DNA from: JBJXFY01 sp046155815
GTDB taxonomy: Bacteria; Verrucomicrobiota; Verrucomicrobiia; Limisphaerales; CAIMTB01
DNA length: 21,901 nucleotides
Reading direction: 5' to 3'
Assembly: GCA_046155815.1 (NCBI GenBank)
Contig: JBJXFY010000097.1
Span: forward strand, 1-21,901
Shown here piece by piece: positions 1-6,666 of the stretch. The notes below the pieces were generated by a model. The model did no database searches and was not told the origin of the DNA. It saw nothing but the letters and a program-made list of their open reading frames with translations. Position numbers and translations under genes: made by a program. Numbering within the stretch: the stretch's first letter is position 1; each line of letters starts with the position of its first letter.

Positions 1-72
1 GGCGGGAAGGCAATCATGAATACAAGCCAATGGCTTGTGGAGCGCTCCTGCCGGTTCGCGCTTGCCTAGCCG

Positions 73-343
73 TTGGTTTCCAACGCGTCGTCCCCGGCCA
101 AAATCATCGGAGAAGCCATCCGGGCGCGGCGCCAGGCGCGGAGCTGGAGCCAGGAAGCCTTGGCGGAGTGGGTGGACATCCACTCCAACCATGTGGGCGA
201 AGTGGAGCGCGGGGCGAAAGTCGCCTTCGTGGGAGTTGCTGATCCGGCTGGCAGGTCGCTTGGACTGCCGTCGCAGACGGCCTGGTCGCAGACGTGTAAG
301 GGACGTCATCCGAAAGTCAAAGCGGGGCGGGCCGGTGCGTTGA
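73..343 (+). pseudogene. Frameshifted XRE-type helix-turn-helix regulator remnant
   Basis: Reading frame 1 from a TTG at 73 encodes the first part of a Cro/C1-type HTH domain: IGEAIRARRQARSWSQEAL, then a segment ending in HVGEVERGAK. After the AAA run near 217-219 that frame loses similarity. The next frame continues it with SPSWELLIRLAGRLDCR, matching the usual helix after the conserved ERG (family pattern ERGxxxPSLxxLLxLAxAL), and stops at 341-343. Removing one A from the run would restore an open frame of about 90 codons. The start is uncertain because the only upstream signal is the TTG directly after a TAG codon. XRE domains of this kind bind operator DNA as dimers. This copy is probably non-functional, unless the extra base is an assembly error. 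No partner gene is visible. Confidence 0.6.
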
Positions 344-642
344 AAATGATGTGGTTTGCGAACCCGCTTGGAACAACTGCCGGGACATGCCCTGGCTTTA
401 GTCCCCGATGCACAGTCCCAGGACTACCCGCAGCGGCAGCATCCACGGACTCTGAGGACCGCCCATTGGCCGGCCCGAGCCAGGCTGAGCACTTCGTCCC
501 GAGGAATCCCGGCATGGACTTCGCGTCAGGTGAACTGCTGCAGCCACCCAACATGTGGCCGGGGCGTTGGGCGGGCCGGACGTGCGGCCAAGGTTGCCGC
601 GCCGCGCCGCGCCCGCCAGAGTCGCCGTGCACTTTTCGCGCC
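344..642. other. Intergenic stretch with no recognised feature
   Basis: About 300 bases separate the broken regulator from recN. A frame is open through it on the plus strand, in phase with recN, but its translation is low-complexity Pro/Ala/Gly-rich sequence without recognisable domains. I see no RNA gene, repeat or convincing promoter. Confidence 0.5.
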
Positions 643-2301
643 ATGCTGACGACGCTGCGGATCAAGAACCTCGCGCTCGTCGCCGACCTCACGCTTGAGC
701 TCCGCCCCGGCTTCAACGCCCTGACCGGCGAGACCGGCGCCGGCAAGTCCATCCTCATCGGCGCGCTGGGCCTCGTGCTGGGCGAGCGCGCGGACCGCCA
801 GCTCCTCCGCGCCGGCACGGACGCCTGCACCGTCGAGGCCGTGTTCGACGTGTCCGGCCTGCGCACACCGCTGTCGTCGTTCATCGAGGAGAACGGGCTT
901 GAACCGGCCGCTGACGGGCAGCTTCTTCTGAAGCGCGTCTTCACCGCCGCGGGCGCGAACCGCCAGTTCATCAACGGCTCGCCCGCCACGCTGGCGGCGC
1001 TGGCGCAGCTCGGCGAATGGCTGGTGGACCTGCACGGCCCGCACGACCACCAGTCGCTCTTCTCGCCCGCCAGACAGCTCGAGCTGCTCGACGCCTTCGC
1101 CGGCCTCGGCGAAACGCGCGCCGCCTTTGCCGCGATCCACGGGTCCCGCGCCGCGCTCGACGCGCGGAAGGCCGCGCTGATCGTGGACGAGCGCACCTAC
1201 GCGCAGCGGCTCGAGCTGCTGCGCCACCAGACGCGCGAGATCGCCGCCGCGCGCCTCCGCCCCGGCGAGGACGAGGAGGTCGAGGCGGAACACCGCCGCG
1301 CGAGCAACGCCGCCCAGATCCTTCAGTTCGCCCAGGGCGCGCTTGAGGCGCTCAGCGAGGGCGACGAAAACCTGCTCCAGCGCGCCGGCACCTTGGGCCG
1401 TGCGCTGCACGACCTGCAGCGGCTTGATCCGGCAGCTTCCGCCCTCGGCGAGTTTCACGAACAGGCCGTGGACGCGTGGCGCGGGCTCCAGCACGCGCTG
1501 TCCGCCTACGCCGACAAGGTGGACCTCGACCCCGCACGGCTCGCGGAACTGGAGGAGCGCCTGAACCTGCTCCAATCGCTGAAGCGGAAGTACGGCCCGC
1601 GCCTTGAGGATGTCGTGGCGTTCGGCGCGCAGGCGCAGGCAGACTTGGCCGCGCTCGAAGGCCGCGAGGCGGAGCTGGCCCGGCTGGACGCGGAGGCCGC
1701 GCGGCTGGACGCGGAGCTGCGTGCGGCCGGTGCCGCGCTCACCGCCGCCCGGAAGAAGGCCGCGCCGAAGCTCGCCCGGGCGGTGGTTGCGCAGCTGCAG
1801 GAGCTGGGCTTTCCGCAGAGCGCCTTCGAGGCGGCGCTGGGGCCGCTCGACGTGTCGGCACGGACGGGCTTCGATGCGGTGGAGTTCCAGTTCGCGCCGA
1901 ACCCCGGCGAACCGGCCCGACCATTGCGGGCCATCGCGTCGAGCGGCGAGCTTGCCCGCGTGATGCTGGCGGTGAAGACCGTGCTGGCCGCGCAGGACGA
2001 GATCCCCGTGCTGGTGTTCGACGAGGTGGACGCGAACGTGGGCGGCGAGACGGCGCACGCCGTGGGCGCGCGGATGCGGGAGATCGGCACGCGGCGGCAG
2101 GTGCTGTGCATCACGCACCTCGCGCCCGTGGCCGCCGCGGCGGAGACGCACTACGTGGTCGAGAAGGAGGTTCGCGACGGCCGCACGGTGTCGGAAATCC
2201 GCGCGCTGGAGGGGGAGGCGCGGATCGAGGAACTGGCCCGGATGCTCGGCGGCGGCGAGGCGGCGAGGAAGCATGCGGCCTCGCTGGTGAAGCGGCCGTG
2301 A
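643..2301 (+). CDS. recN: DNA repair protein RecN
   Basis: RecN is a cytoplasmic SMC-like ATPase that acts early in recombinational repair of double-strand breaks. The 552-residue product matches the usual length of about 550. Visible landmarks are Walker A GETGAGKS at residues 29-36, the segment LVDLHGPHDHQSLF that follows the N-terminal ATPase lobe, a central Ala/Glu/Leu/Arg-rich coiled coil (about 160-380), the ABC signature SSGELARVMLAVK from 433 (canonical form SGGE, so the first Gly is Ser), Walker B ending in FDEVD (D460, E461) and the H-loop ITHLAPVA (H492). The start at ATG 643 was chosen because the product then begins MLTTLRIKNLALV like other RecN proteins. The open frame upstream is an unrelated in-phase extension. 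No strong Shine-Dalgarno sequence is seen. The gene converges with the pseudopilin gene, with only 12 bases between the stops. Confidence 0.95.
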   Translation: MLTTLRIKNLALVADLTLELRPGFNALTGETGAGKSILIGALGLVLGERADRQLLRAGTDACTVEAVFDVSGLRTPLSSFIEENGLEPAADGQLLLKRVFTAAGANRQFINGSPATLAALAQLGEWLVDLHGPHDHQSLFSPARQLELLDAFAGLGETRAAFAAIHGSRAALDARKAALIVDERTYAQRLELLRHQTREIAAARLRPGEDEEVEAEHRRASNAAQILQFAQGALEALSEGDENLLQRAGTLGRALHDLQRLDPAASALGEFHEQAVDAWRGLQHALSAYADKVDLDPARLAELEERLNLLQSLKRKYGPRLEDVVAFGAQAQADLAALEGREAELARLDAEAARLDAELRAAGAALTAARKKAAPKLARAVVAQLQELGFPQSAFEAALGPLDVSARTGFDAVEFQFAPNPGEPARPLRAIASSGELARVMLAVKTVLAAQDEIPVLVFDEVDANVGGETAHAVGARMREIGTRRQVLCITHLAPVAAAAETHYVVEKEVRDGRTVSEIRALEGEARIEELARMLGGGEAARKHAASLVKRP

Positions 2302-2313
2302 CCCCGCCGCAGT

Positions 2314-3108
2314 TCAGTCCCGGTACGCCGGATCGAAGTACGACCGCGTCAGGTTCGCGTTCTGGTTGCGCACGATGGGCAGGAGCTTTTTCTCCTTCAT
2401 GAACTCGATGTGGCCGTCCATGAAGCCATTGTTGAGGCCGCCCTTGTGGAGTCGCAGGTCGAAGTCGTCCACCGAGCCGCCGGGGCTCACGCTGGCGTTG
2501 TGCATGGAGCGCGGATTCTCCTGCATGAGCAGGAACTTGCCCGCCGGATTGATCACCTGCGTGGCCTTCAGGCCCTTCGGCGGAAAATCATCCGCCTCCG
2601 CGCCGTCCACGCGGCCGTTCATGCTGAAGTTCACGCGCAGTGCGCGGCCTTGGAGGCCGGCGCTGGGGCACTGGTAGATGGCGAAGCTGTTCGAGTAGCC
2701 GTCCGGGGTCGTGCCAGTGGCGGGACGGATGATCCGCTGGCTCGTGACGTAGGGGAACACCGAGCCGGCCTCCGCGTGATGGCCATAGCCGCGCGGCGGG
2801 CGGCGCCAGTTGTTCGGATTGTTCGTGTCCGCGGCGTCCTGCCCGCCCCAGACCCAGTCCGGCGGCAGGTTGCGGTCCACGCCGCCAGCCCAGGGGAAGT
2901 AGTCCTCGTTGTCGTCGAGGTACATCAGCATCCCGAGCGTGATCTGGCGCATGTTGCTTTTGCACTTGGCTGCGCGACCCGATTCCTTGGCCTGCGCCAG
3001 CGCCGGCAGCAGCAGGCTGGCGAGGATCGCGATGATGGCGATCACAACCAGCAGTTCGATCAAGGTGAAGCCGCCGCGGGCGGAGGGGCGATGGGCGGGG
3101 GCGCGCAT
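2314..3108 (-). CDS. Type II secretion-like pseudopilin with H-X9-DG domain
   Basis: The 264-residue protein has a short basic leader ending RGG, then the prepilin peptidase and N-methylation motif FTLIELLVVIAIIAILASLL. Cleavage is expected before F14, with Glu18 at position 5 of the mature chain, and the hydrophobic helix runs to about residue 36. Near the C-terminus H221 is followed after nine residues by D231-G232, the prepilin-type processing-associated H-X9-DG motif found in large pseudopilin families of Verrucomicrobiota and Planctomycetota. Such proteins are exported, processed by PilD-like peptidase and assembled in or beyond the inner membrane. The substrate or partner of this paralog is unknown. 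The start is supported by a clear GGAGG. It begins 16 bases after the last gene of the caspase cluster and could be read through from it, but its own ribosome site suggests independent translation. Confidence 0.93.
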   Translation of the reverse strand: MRAPAHRPSARGGFTLIELLVVIAIIAILASLLLPALAQAKESGRAAKCKSNMRQITLGMLMYLDDNEDYFPWAGGVDRNLPPDWVWGGQDAADTNNPNNWRRPPRGYGHHAEAGSVFPYVTSQRIIRPATGTTPDGYSNSFAIYQCPSAGLQGRALRVNFSMNGRVDGAEADDFPPKGLKATQVINPAGKFLLMQENPRSMHNASVSPGGSVDDFDLRLHKGGLNNGFMDGHIEFMKEKKLLPIVRNQNANLTRSYFDPAYRD

Positions 3109-3116
3109 AGGTCGCG

Positions 3117-3121
3117 CCTCC
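3117..3121 (-). promoter_or_regulatory. Ribosome binding site of the pseudopilin gene
   Basis: On the minus strand GGAGG lies 8 bases before the ATG at 3108. It is one of the few strong Shine-Dalgarno sequences in the window and fixes the start of the pseudopilin. Confidence 0.7.
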
Positions 3122-3124
3122 GTT

Positions 3125-3505
3125 TCAACCTCCGCCCGGTGACGTCAAGCGCCCGCCGGCCGCGGCACCCTGTGTTTCGCCGGGCACAGGGGCGGCAGCG
3201 ACAAAAAGGGCGGGGAACGTCCCGGCATCCACCCGCGCATGGATCACCACCCCGCGGCGTGCGGCCGCCGTCGCCAGGATGGCGTGGCCGGCGGCGCTCC
3301 GGAGCCGGGCATGATGCGCGAGGAGCACGGCGCCGGCCTCGCCGGGCAGGATGACTTTCGGCGCGGGAAGGCGGCGCAGGACCGCGATCACCGCGCCGGG
3401 CACCGGGAACTCGTCAGCCGGCGCGGTTCGCTCTGACGGCCGGCGGCCCAGCCGCCGCCACGCCCAGCGCGCGAGGGTTCCCAGCCATGCCCGCCAGCGC
3501 TTCAT
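3125..3505 (-). CDS. Small unrecognised protein, last gene of caspase cluster
   Basis: This is a 126-residue product of unknown function. The N-terminus is basic and Trp-rich (MKRWRAWLGTLARWAWRRLG), suggesting an amphipathic or membrane-binding helix. Residues 34-105 alternate short hydrophobic strands and helices (VPGAVIAVLRRLPAPKVILP, later GVVIHARVDAGTFPALFVAA), which could form a small alpha/beta domain. The last 20 residues are Gly/Pro-rich. The chosen ATG overlaps the TGA of the preceding gene as ATGA, the best evidence that the gene is real and translationally coupled. A longer in-frame start at 3532 is less likely. I recognise no family. A secreted or membrane-targeted accessory is possible but unproven. 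Confidence 0.6.
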   Translation of the reverse strand: MKRWRAWLGTLARWAWRRLGRRPSERTAPADEFPVPGAVIAVLRRLPAPKVILPGEAGAVLLAHHARLRSAAGHAILATAAARRGVVIHARVDAGTFPALFVAAAPVPGETQGAAAGGRLTSPGGG

Positions 3506-4821
3506 GCGCCGCCTCCGATCACATGATGCCAACGCAGCAGGCCGTGCAGCACGTCGCAGAGAAGCTGTTTGCCGCCGTCACCGGGGTGCCAGCCGATGTC
3601 TTCGTTCTCCAGAAATCCCGCCCAGACCGTCGAGATGCCGCCGCGAAGCCGGGCGTTGAGTCCACCCGTCTTGTCCCGGTCCAGCGCCACCTTGTCAGCC
3701 CACAACAGGAGGGCGGCCTCGCGTGCGCCGAGCGTGCCGCAGAGGAGCAGGAGTTGCTCATCCGTATCCGCAGGCCGGTCCGTGCGGATGACGAAGGCGC
3801 GGCTGTCATCCTGCAGCCATTGCTTCAAGTCCGTCTCCGTGACCCGCTCGCCGGTGTGGCGCGCCAGGTCCTGCGCCTGCCGCCGCCAGTTCACTTCCTG
3901 CTCCAACGCGGCACGCACCGCGTCCCGTATCTCGGTGTTGCCGACGAAATCCGGCAGGCCGGCGGTGGCCTCCACCCGCAGGCCGTCGTCGGCGGGCCGC
4001 AGCGAAACGTCCACCGGCAGAAGGAAGGTGTCGTCATCGGCAGGCGTGGCGAGGCGGCCGGCCTCGTCCACGAGCAGCCCCAGTCGCGCGGTGACGGCGT
4101 GCAGCCCCCAGGGCATCCGCAGGCCGGCGAGTTCCGGGGGCAGGGCCGGGCGGGCGGCGGCGAGCGCGGGTTCGATGTGCAGGGCTTCGAGGATCAGCGC
4201 GTGCAACGTCCGCCAGACCGGCTGGTCGCGGGCGAAGACTTCCGCCAGCGGCGCGGCCACACCCGGCGCAGCGGCGGCGGGCGACGCGAGCGCGCGGACC
4301 AGCGCCGGCCACAACGCGGCCGGCCAAGGCGCCTTGTCGCCGGGGAACAGCTCTTCGCGCCGGCCACCGCGGGTCCACACGGCGGCGATCCGTTTCGGGT
4401 CGTACGGCGGGTTGCCGAGAACTTCGAGCGTGCCACCGGGGCCGAGCGACAGCCGCAGGTTGCCATCCGGCCGCGATAGCCAGGCGGCGGGCCGGCGCAG
4501 CGTGGCGCCGGGGGCGAGGCCGTCCAGCGGGGGCGCATCGGGCTCGACTGCGCCCACGGCGACCTCGATGGCGGCGTGCAGGCGCTCGCGGCTCGAGCCC
4601 GGGCCGCGGAAGAGGCGGAAGCGGCCATCCGCCGCGGTGCGGCATTGCCAGGCGAAGCGCGCGCGGCGCAGGGCGAGCCATTCCCGCAGGCCGCCGGCGG
4701 GCCGGGCCAGCCGCGGGGCGGAGGCGAGCAGCAATGCGTCGCCGGCGCGGGGCAGGGCCGGCAGCACGGCCCCGAGCGCCTCCCGCAGGTCCGCGAAGGG
4801 GTCGGCGGCGGCGGTGGACAT
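3502..4821 (-). CDS. Unrecognised 439-residue protein in caspase cluster
   Basis: The function is unknown. The 439-residue product is rich in Ala, Leu, Arg and Pro, has no signal peptide or membrane segment, and shows no Walker, nuclease or protease motif that I can identify. The N-terminal third is helical and Leu-rich, with LREWLALRRARFAWQCR. The middle contains LGPGGTLEVLGNPPYDPKRI. The C-terminal third is the most ordinary globular sequence, with LKQWLQDDSRAFVIRTDRP, then LLLLCGTLGAREAALLLWAD and a conserved-looking end around NEDIGWHPGDGGKQLLCDVL. The ATG at 4821 lies 4 bases after the preceding stop, and the stop overlaps the next start as ATGA, so it sits inside a coupled gene string. 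The longer open frame (to 5112) runs back into the neighbouring gene and was not used. It may be a sensor, adaptor or substrate of the caspases, but this is only context. Confidence 0.75.
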   Translation of the reverse strand: MSTAAADPFADLREALGAVLPALPRAGDALLLASAPRLARPAGGLREWLALRRARFAWQCRTAADGRFRLFRGPGSSRERLHAAIEVAVGAVEPDAPPLDGLAPGATLRRPAAWLSRPDGNLRLSLGPGGTLEVLGNPPYDPKRIAAVWTRGGRREELFPGDKAPWPAALWPALVRALASPAAAAPGVAAPLAEVFARDQPVWRTLHALILEALHIEPALAAARPALPPELAGLRMPWGLHAVTARLGLLVDEAGRLATPADDDTFLLPVDVSLRPADDGLRVEATAGLPDFVGNTEIRDAVRAALEQEVNWRRQAQDLARHTGERVTETDLKQWLQDDSRAFVIRTDRPADTDEQLLLLCGTLGAREAALLLWADKVALDRDKTGGLNARLRGGISTVWAGFLENEDIGWHPGDGGKQLLCDVLHGLLRWHHVIGGGA

Positions 4822-4825
4822 GTAT

Positions 4826-5665
4826 TCAGCCAGGCTGCCCGGCCTGGGTGGCACCCGCTTCCACGAGCCAGCGCGCAAACCGCTCCGGCGGGGAGTTGGG
4901 CGCTGGATTGAGCGGACCCCAGAGCGGGAACAGCGCCGGCCCGGAGGCCGCCGGAAAGACAAGCTGCAAGGTCGCGCTGCGGCCGTTGTCCAGCGCGTGC
5001 CCGAGCAGGAAGAGCGACGCTTCATCGCCGCCCAGCGGCCAGAGGAGCAGGTGCTTCCGCCGGCCTTGCAGTTCAGGCCCGGACAAGCCCAGGGCGTTGG
5101 CGGTGGCGGCATTTTCCAGCAGCGCCGCCATCACGCGATCCCGGCCCGTGGGGCTGGCCAGCGGTCCGGGACCGGGCGGAGCGGCTGGGGCAACCGGCAA
5201 TGGACCCGTCGGCGTGTCCGCCGGTGCCGGCACGGCCACCACCTCAAAATCGAGCGTGTGCTCGTAGCGTTCGCTGGACTCGGACTTCCGGCCGAAGAAG
5301 ACGAGGCCCAGCTTGGATCCCTCGACCTTTTCGAGCGCGAACTTCATCTGCGCGCCCACGCGCGGCAGGCGGAACAGCGAGGGCAGCGTCTGCCCGACCG
5401 GCGTGGCCGCATACTTCTGCGACTCGGCGTCGAGGTCCTGCTGCGCGCGGACCATCGCCTTGCCGACGTTGGTCAGGAAATCCGCAAAGTCCGCCGAGGC
5501 CGCGCCGCCCGGCCCCTCCGGCCCGCCCCGCGTGAGGGCGAGGACCTCCGGCGGCCCGCCGGTGGCTCCGGCGGCCACGGCGGCCGGGGGCGTCGGGCTG
5601 CGGGACCTGGTCGCGGCCTTGCGGGGCTGGCGGCTGGCAGCCTTGGGTTTCTGGGCCTTTGGCAT
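4826..5665 (-). CDS. Basic-tailed adaptor-like protein of caspase cluster
   Basis: The 279-residue protein has three parts. Residues 1-35 are a low-complexity Lys/Arg/Pro/Ala tail resembling histone H1-like tails, so nucleic acid binding is possible. Residues 58-148 contain a helix with AMVRAQQDLDAESQKY, then strands LPRVGAQMKFALEK and KLGLVFFGRKS, then YEHTLDFEVVAVPAP. The same order, a helix with a Q-x-x-L/F motif followed by strands ending in a Val-rich strand and prolines, appears in the two genes just upstream. After a Pro-rich linker, residues 165-279 form a second domain with LQGRRKHLLLWPLGGDEASL and RSATLQLVFPAASG. The middle part looks in outline like small effector-associated or DUF2589-like domains, but I cannot confirm family membership. 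Gaps to its neighbours are 4 bases on each side. Confidence 0.75.
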   Translation of the reverse strand: MPKAQKPKAASRQPRKAATRSRSPTPPAAVAAGATGGPPEVLALTRGGPEGPGGAASADFADFLTNVGKAMVRAQQDLDAESQKYAATPVGQTLPSLFRLPRVGAQMKFALEKVEGSKLGLVFFGRKSESSERYEHTLDFEVVAVPAPADTPTGPLPVAPAAPPGPGPLASPTGRDRVMAALLENAATANALGLSGPELQGRRKHLLLWPLGGDEASLFLLGHALDNGRSATLQLVFPAASGPALFPLWGPLNPAPNSPPERFARWLVEAGATQAGQPG

Positions 5666-5669
5666 GGGA

Positions 5670-6245
5670 TCAGACCTTGATCGCCGGCTTGGCGGGTTTC
5701 GCCCCGAACAGTTTCTCGAACACTTCGGAGGCCTTGTTCATGACATCCTTGTCAATCTGGGGGACTTCCGGCGCCTCGAGCGGCTTGTCAGCGAGGTCCT
5801 TGGCGCGCTCGAGGAGGGCCTTGGTCACGTTGGGGTCGAGCACATGAGCGTGGAGCACGGTGCGGCACTCGGCGGCGGCGCGGTAGTCCTGCGCGTAGGC
5901 GATGGCGAGCGCGGCGTTGAAGGCGACCGCGCCGGTGCCCACGCCGAGACCGGCCTCGAGCGAGCCCCGCGTGGCCTGCGCGAGGTCGAGGCGGACGGTG
6001 AGCGTGGTTTCGGTGAACTGGTAGCGCGCCGGCACGAGCTGCACGAGCAGGGCGCGGAGGAACTCCGCGCGCTCGTCCTCCTTCACGCCGGCATCGGCCA
6101 GCAGGGAGCGGATGACGACGGCGAGCCGTTCGACGGCGGACAGGTAGTCGAGGTTGAGCGCCTTCTGCGCGGCGGCGATGTCGAGGCCGAGCTGGCCGAT
6201 GATGTTGGGGACGGATTTGAGGTCCTGGATGAGTTTGCTGGCCAT
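5670..6245 (-). CDS. Small helix-strand adaptor-like protein of caspase cluster
   Basis: The 191-residue protein is of unknown function. Residues 1-70 are mostly helical, with LDIAAAQKALNLDYLSAVER. Residues 73-135 are strand-like, with ARYQFTETTLTVRLDLAQ, then GAVAFNAALAIAYAQDY and ECRTVLHAHV. Residues 138-185 are helical and end with a Lys/Pro tail. The layout, an Ala/Gln helix followed by beta strands, parallels both flanking gene products and recalls DUF2589-like proteins, which is an inference from pattern only. No signal peptide, membrane helix or catalytic motif is visible. The ATG at 6245 lies 7 bases after the preceding stop and its own stop is 4 bases before the next gene. Confidence 0.8.
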   Translation of the reverse strand: MASKLIQDLKSVPNIIGQLGLDIAAAQKALNLDYLSAVERLAVVIRSLLADAGVKEDERAEFLRALLVQLVPARYQFTETTLTVRLDLAQATRGSLEAGLGVGTGAVAFNAALAIAYAQDYRAAAECRTVLHAHVLDPNVTKALLERAKDLADKPLEAPEVPQIDKDVMNKASEVFEKLFGAKPAKPAIKV

Positions 6246-6252
6246 GGCGGGA

Positions 6253-6666
6253 TCAGGTTGAGGGTGGTGGCGGGGGGATGAAAATCACGGTGACGCGGAG
6301 ACGGCTGCCGACGGTCTGCGCCGAAGCGCGGTGACGGCTCCAGCGGGGAAGTTCGACCGGCGGGGCGGCCTGTTCCGCGAGCCGCTTGGCGGCGGCGCCC
6401 ACCACGCGGATGCCCAGGCTGAACTCCACCCTGCGTTCCACGCGGAGGCGGACCTCCGCTTCCACTTCGTGCCGGCGGACCACCGTCCGCGCCGGTGCGA
6501 GCGGGGCGAGCAGGGCGGCGGCCCCGGGCGCGAGGCCTTCCGTCGCAGCGCGCCACCGGCGGATTTCGTCCAGCCAGGCGCGGTCGAACAGCTCCTGCGT
6601 GCGCACGGCGGCGGCGGCGAAATCCGCGAGCAACGCAGGCAGGTCGGGGAGGTCGGAGGCGTTCAC
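6253..6666 (-). CDS. Small adaptor-like protein coupled to hydrolase-caspase
   Basis: The GTG at 6666 overlaps the TGA of the hydrolase-caspase gene as GTGA, which gives a 137-residue protein and implies translational coupling. Residues 12-40 form a helix with AVRTQELFDRAWLDEIRRW. Residues 60-90 contain the strands RHEVEAEVRLRVERRVEF and SLGIRVVG. Residues 110-130 hold RHRASAQTVGSRLRVTVIFI, followed by a polyproline end. This is the tightest example of the plan shared by three successive products. In outline it resembles the small trypco2-type domains described next to trypsin and caspase effectors in conflict systems, but that assignment needs a profile search. Stoichiometric association with the upstream hydrolase-caspase is the natural inference. 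I rejected the longer frame reading back to 7125 because it covers the caspase coding sequence. Confidence 0.75.
   Translation of the reverse strand: MNASDLPDLPALLADFAAAAVRTQELFDRAWLDEIRRWRAATEGLAPGAAALLAPLAPARTVVRRHEVEAEVRLRVERRVEFSLGIRVVGAAAKRLAEQAAPPVELPRWSRHRASAQTVGSRLRVTVIFIPPPPPST

Noticed and set aside
526..2274. Long minus-strand open frame opposite recN
   Set aside because: It is a composition shadow of the GC-rich recN gene; its translation is Arg/Gly/Leu/Ala/His-rich with no domain, while the plus strand has complete RecN motifs.
3569..5680. Long plus-strand open frame across the caspase cluster
   Set aside because: The translation is Arg/Ser/Ala/Pro-rich without domains; the minus-strand genes have coupled starts and stops.
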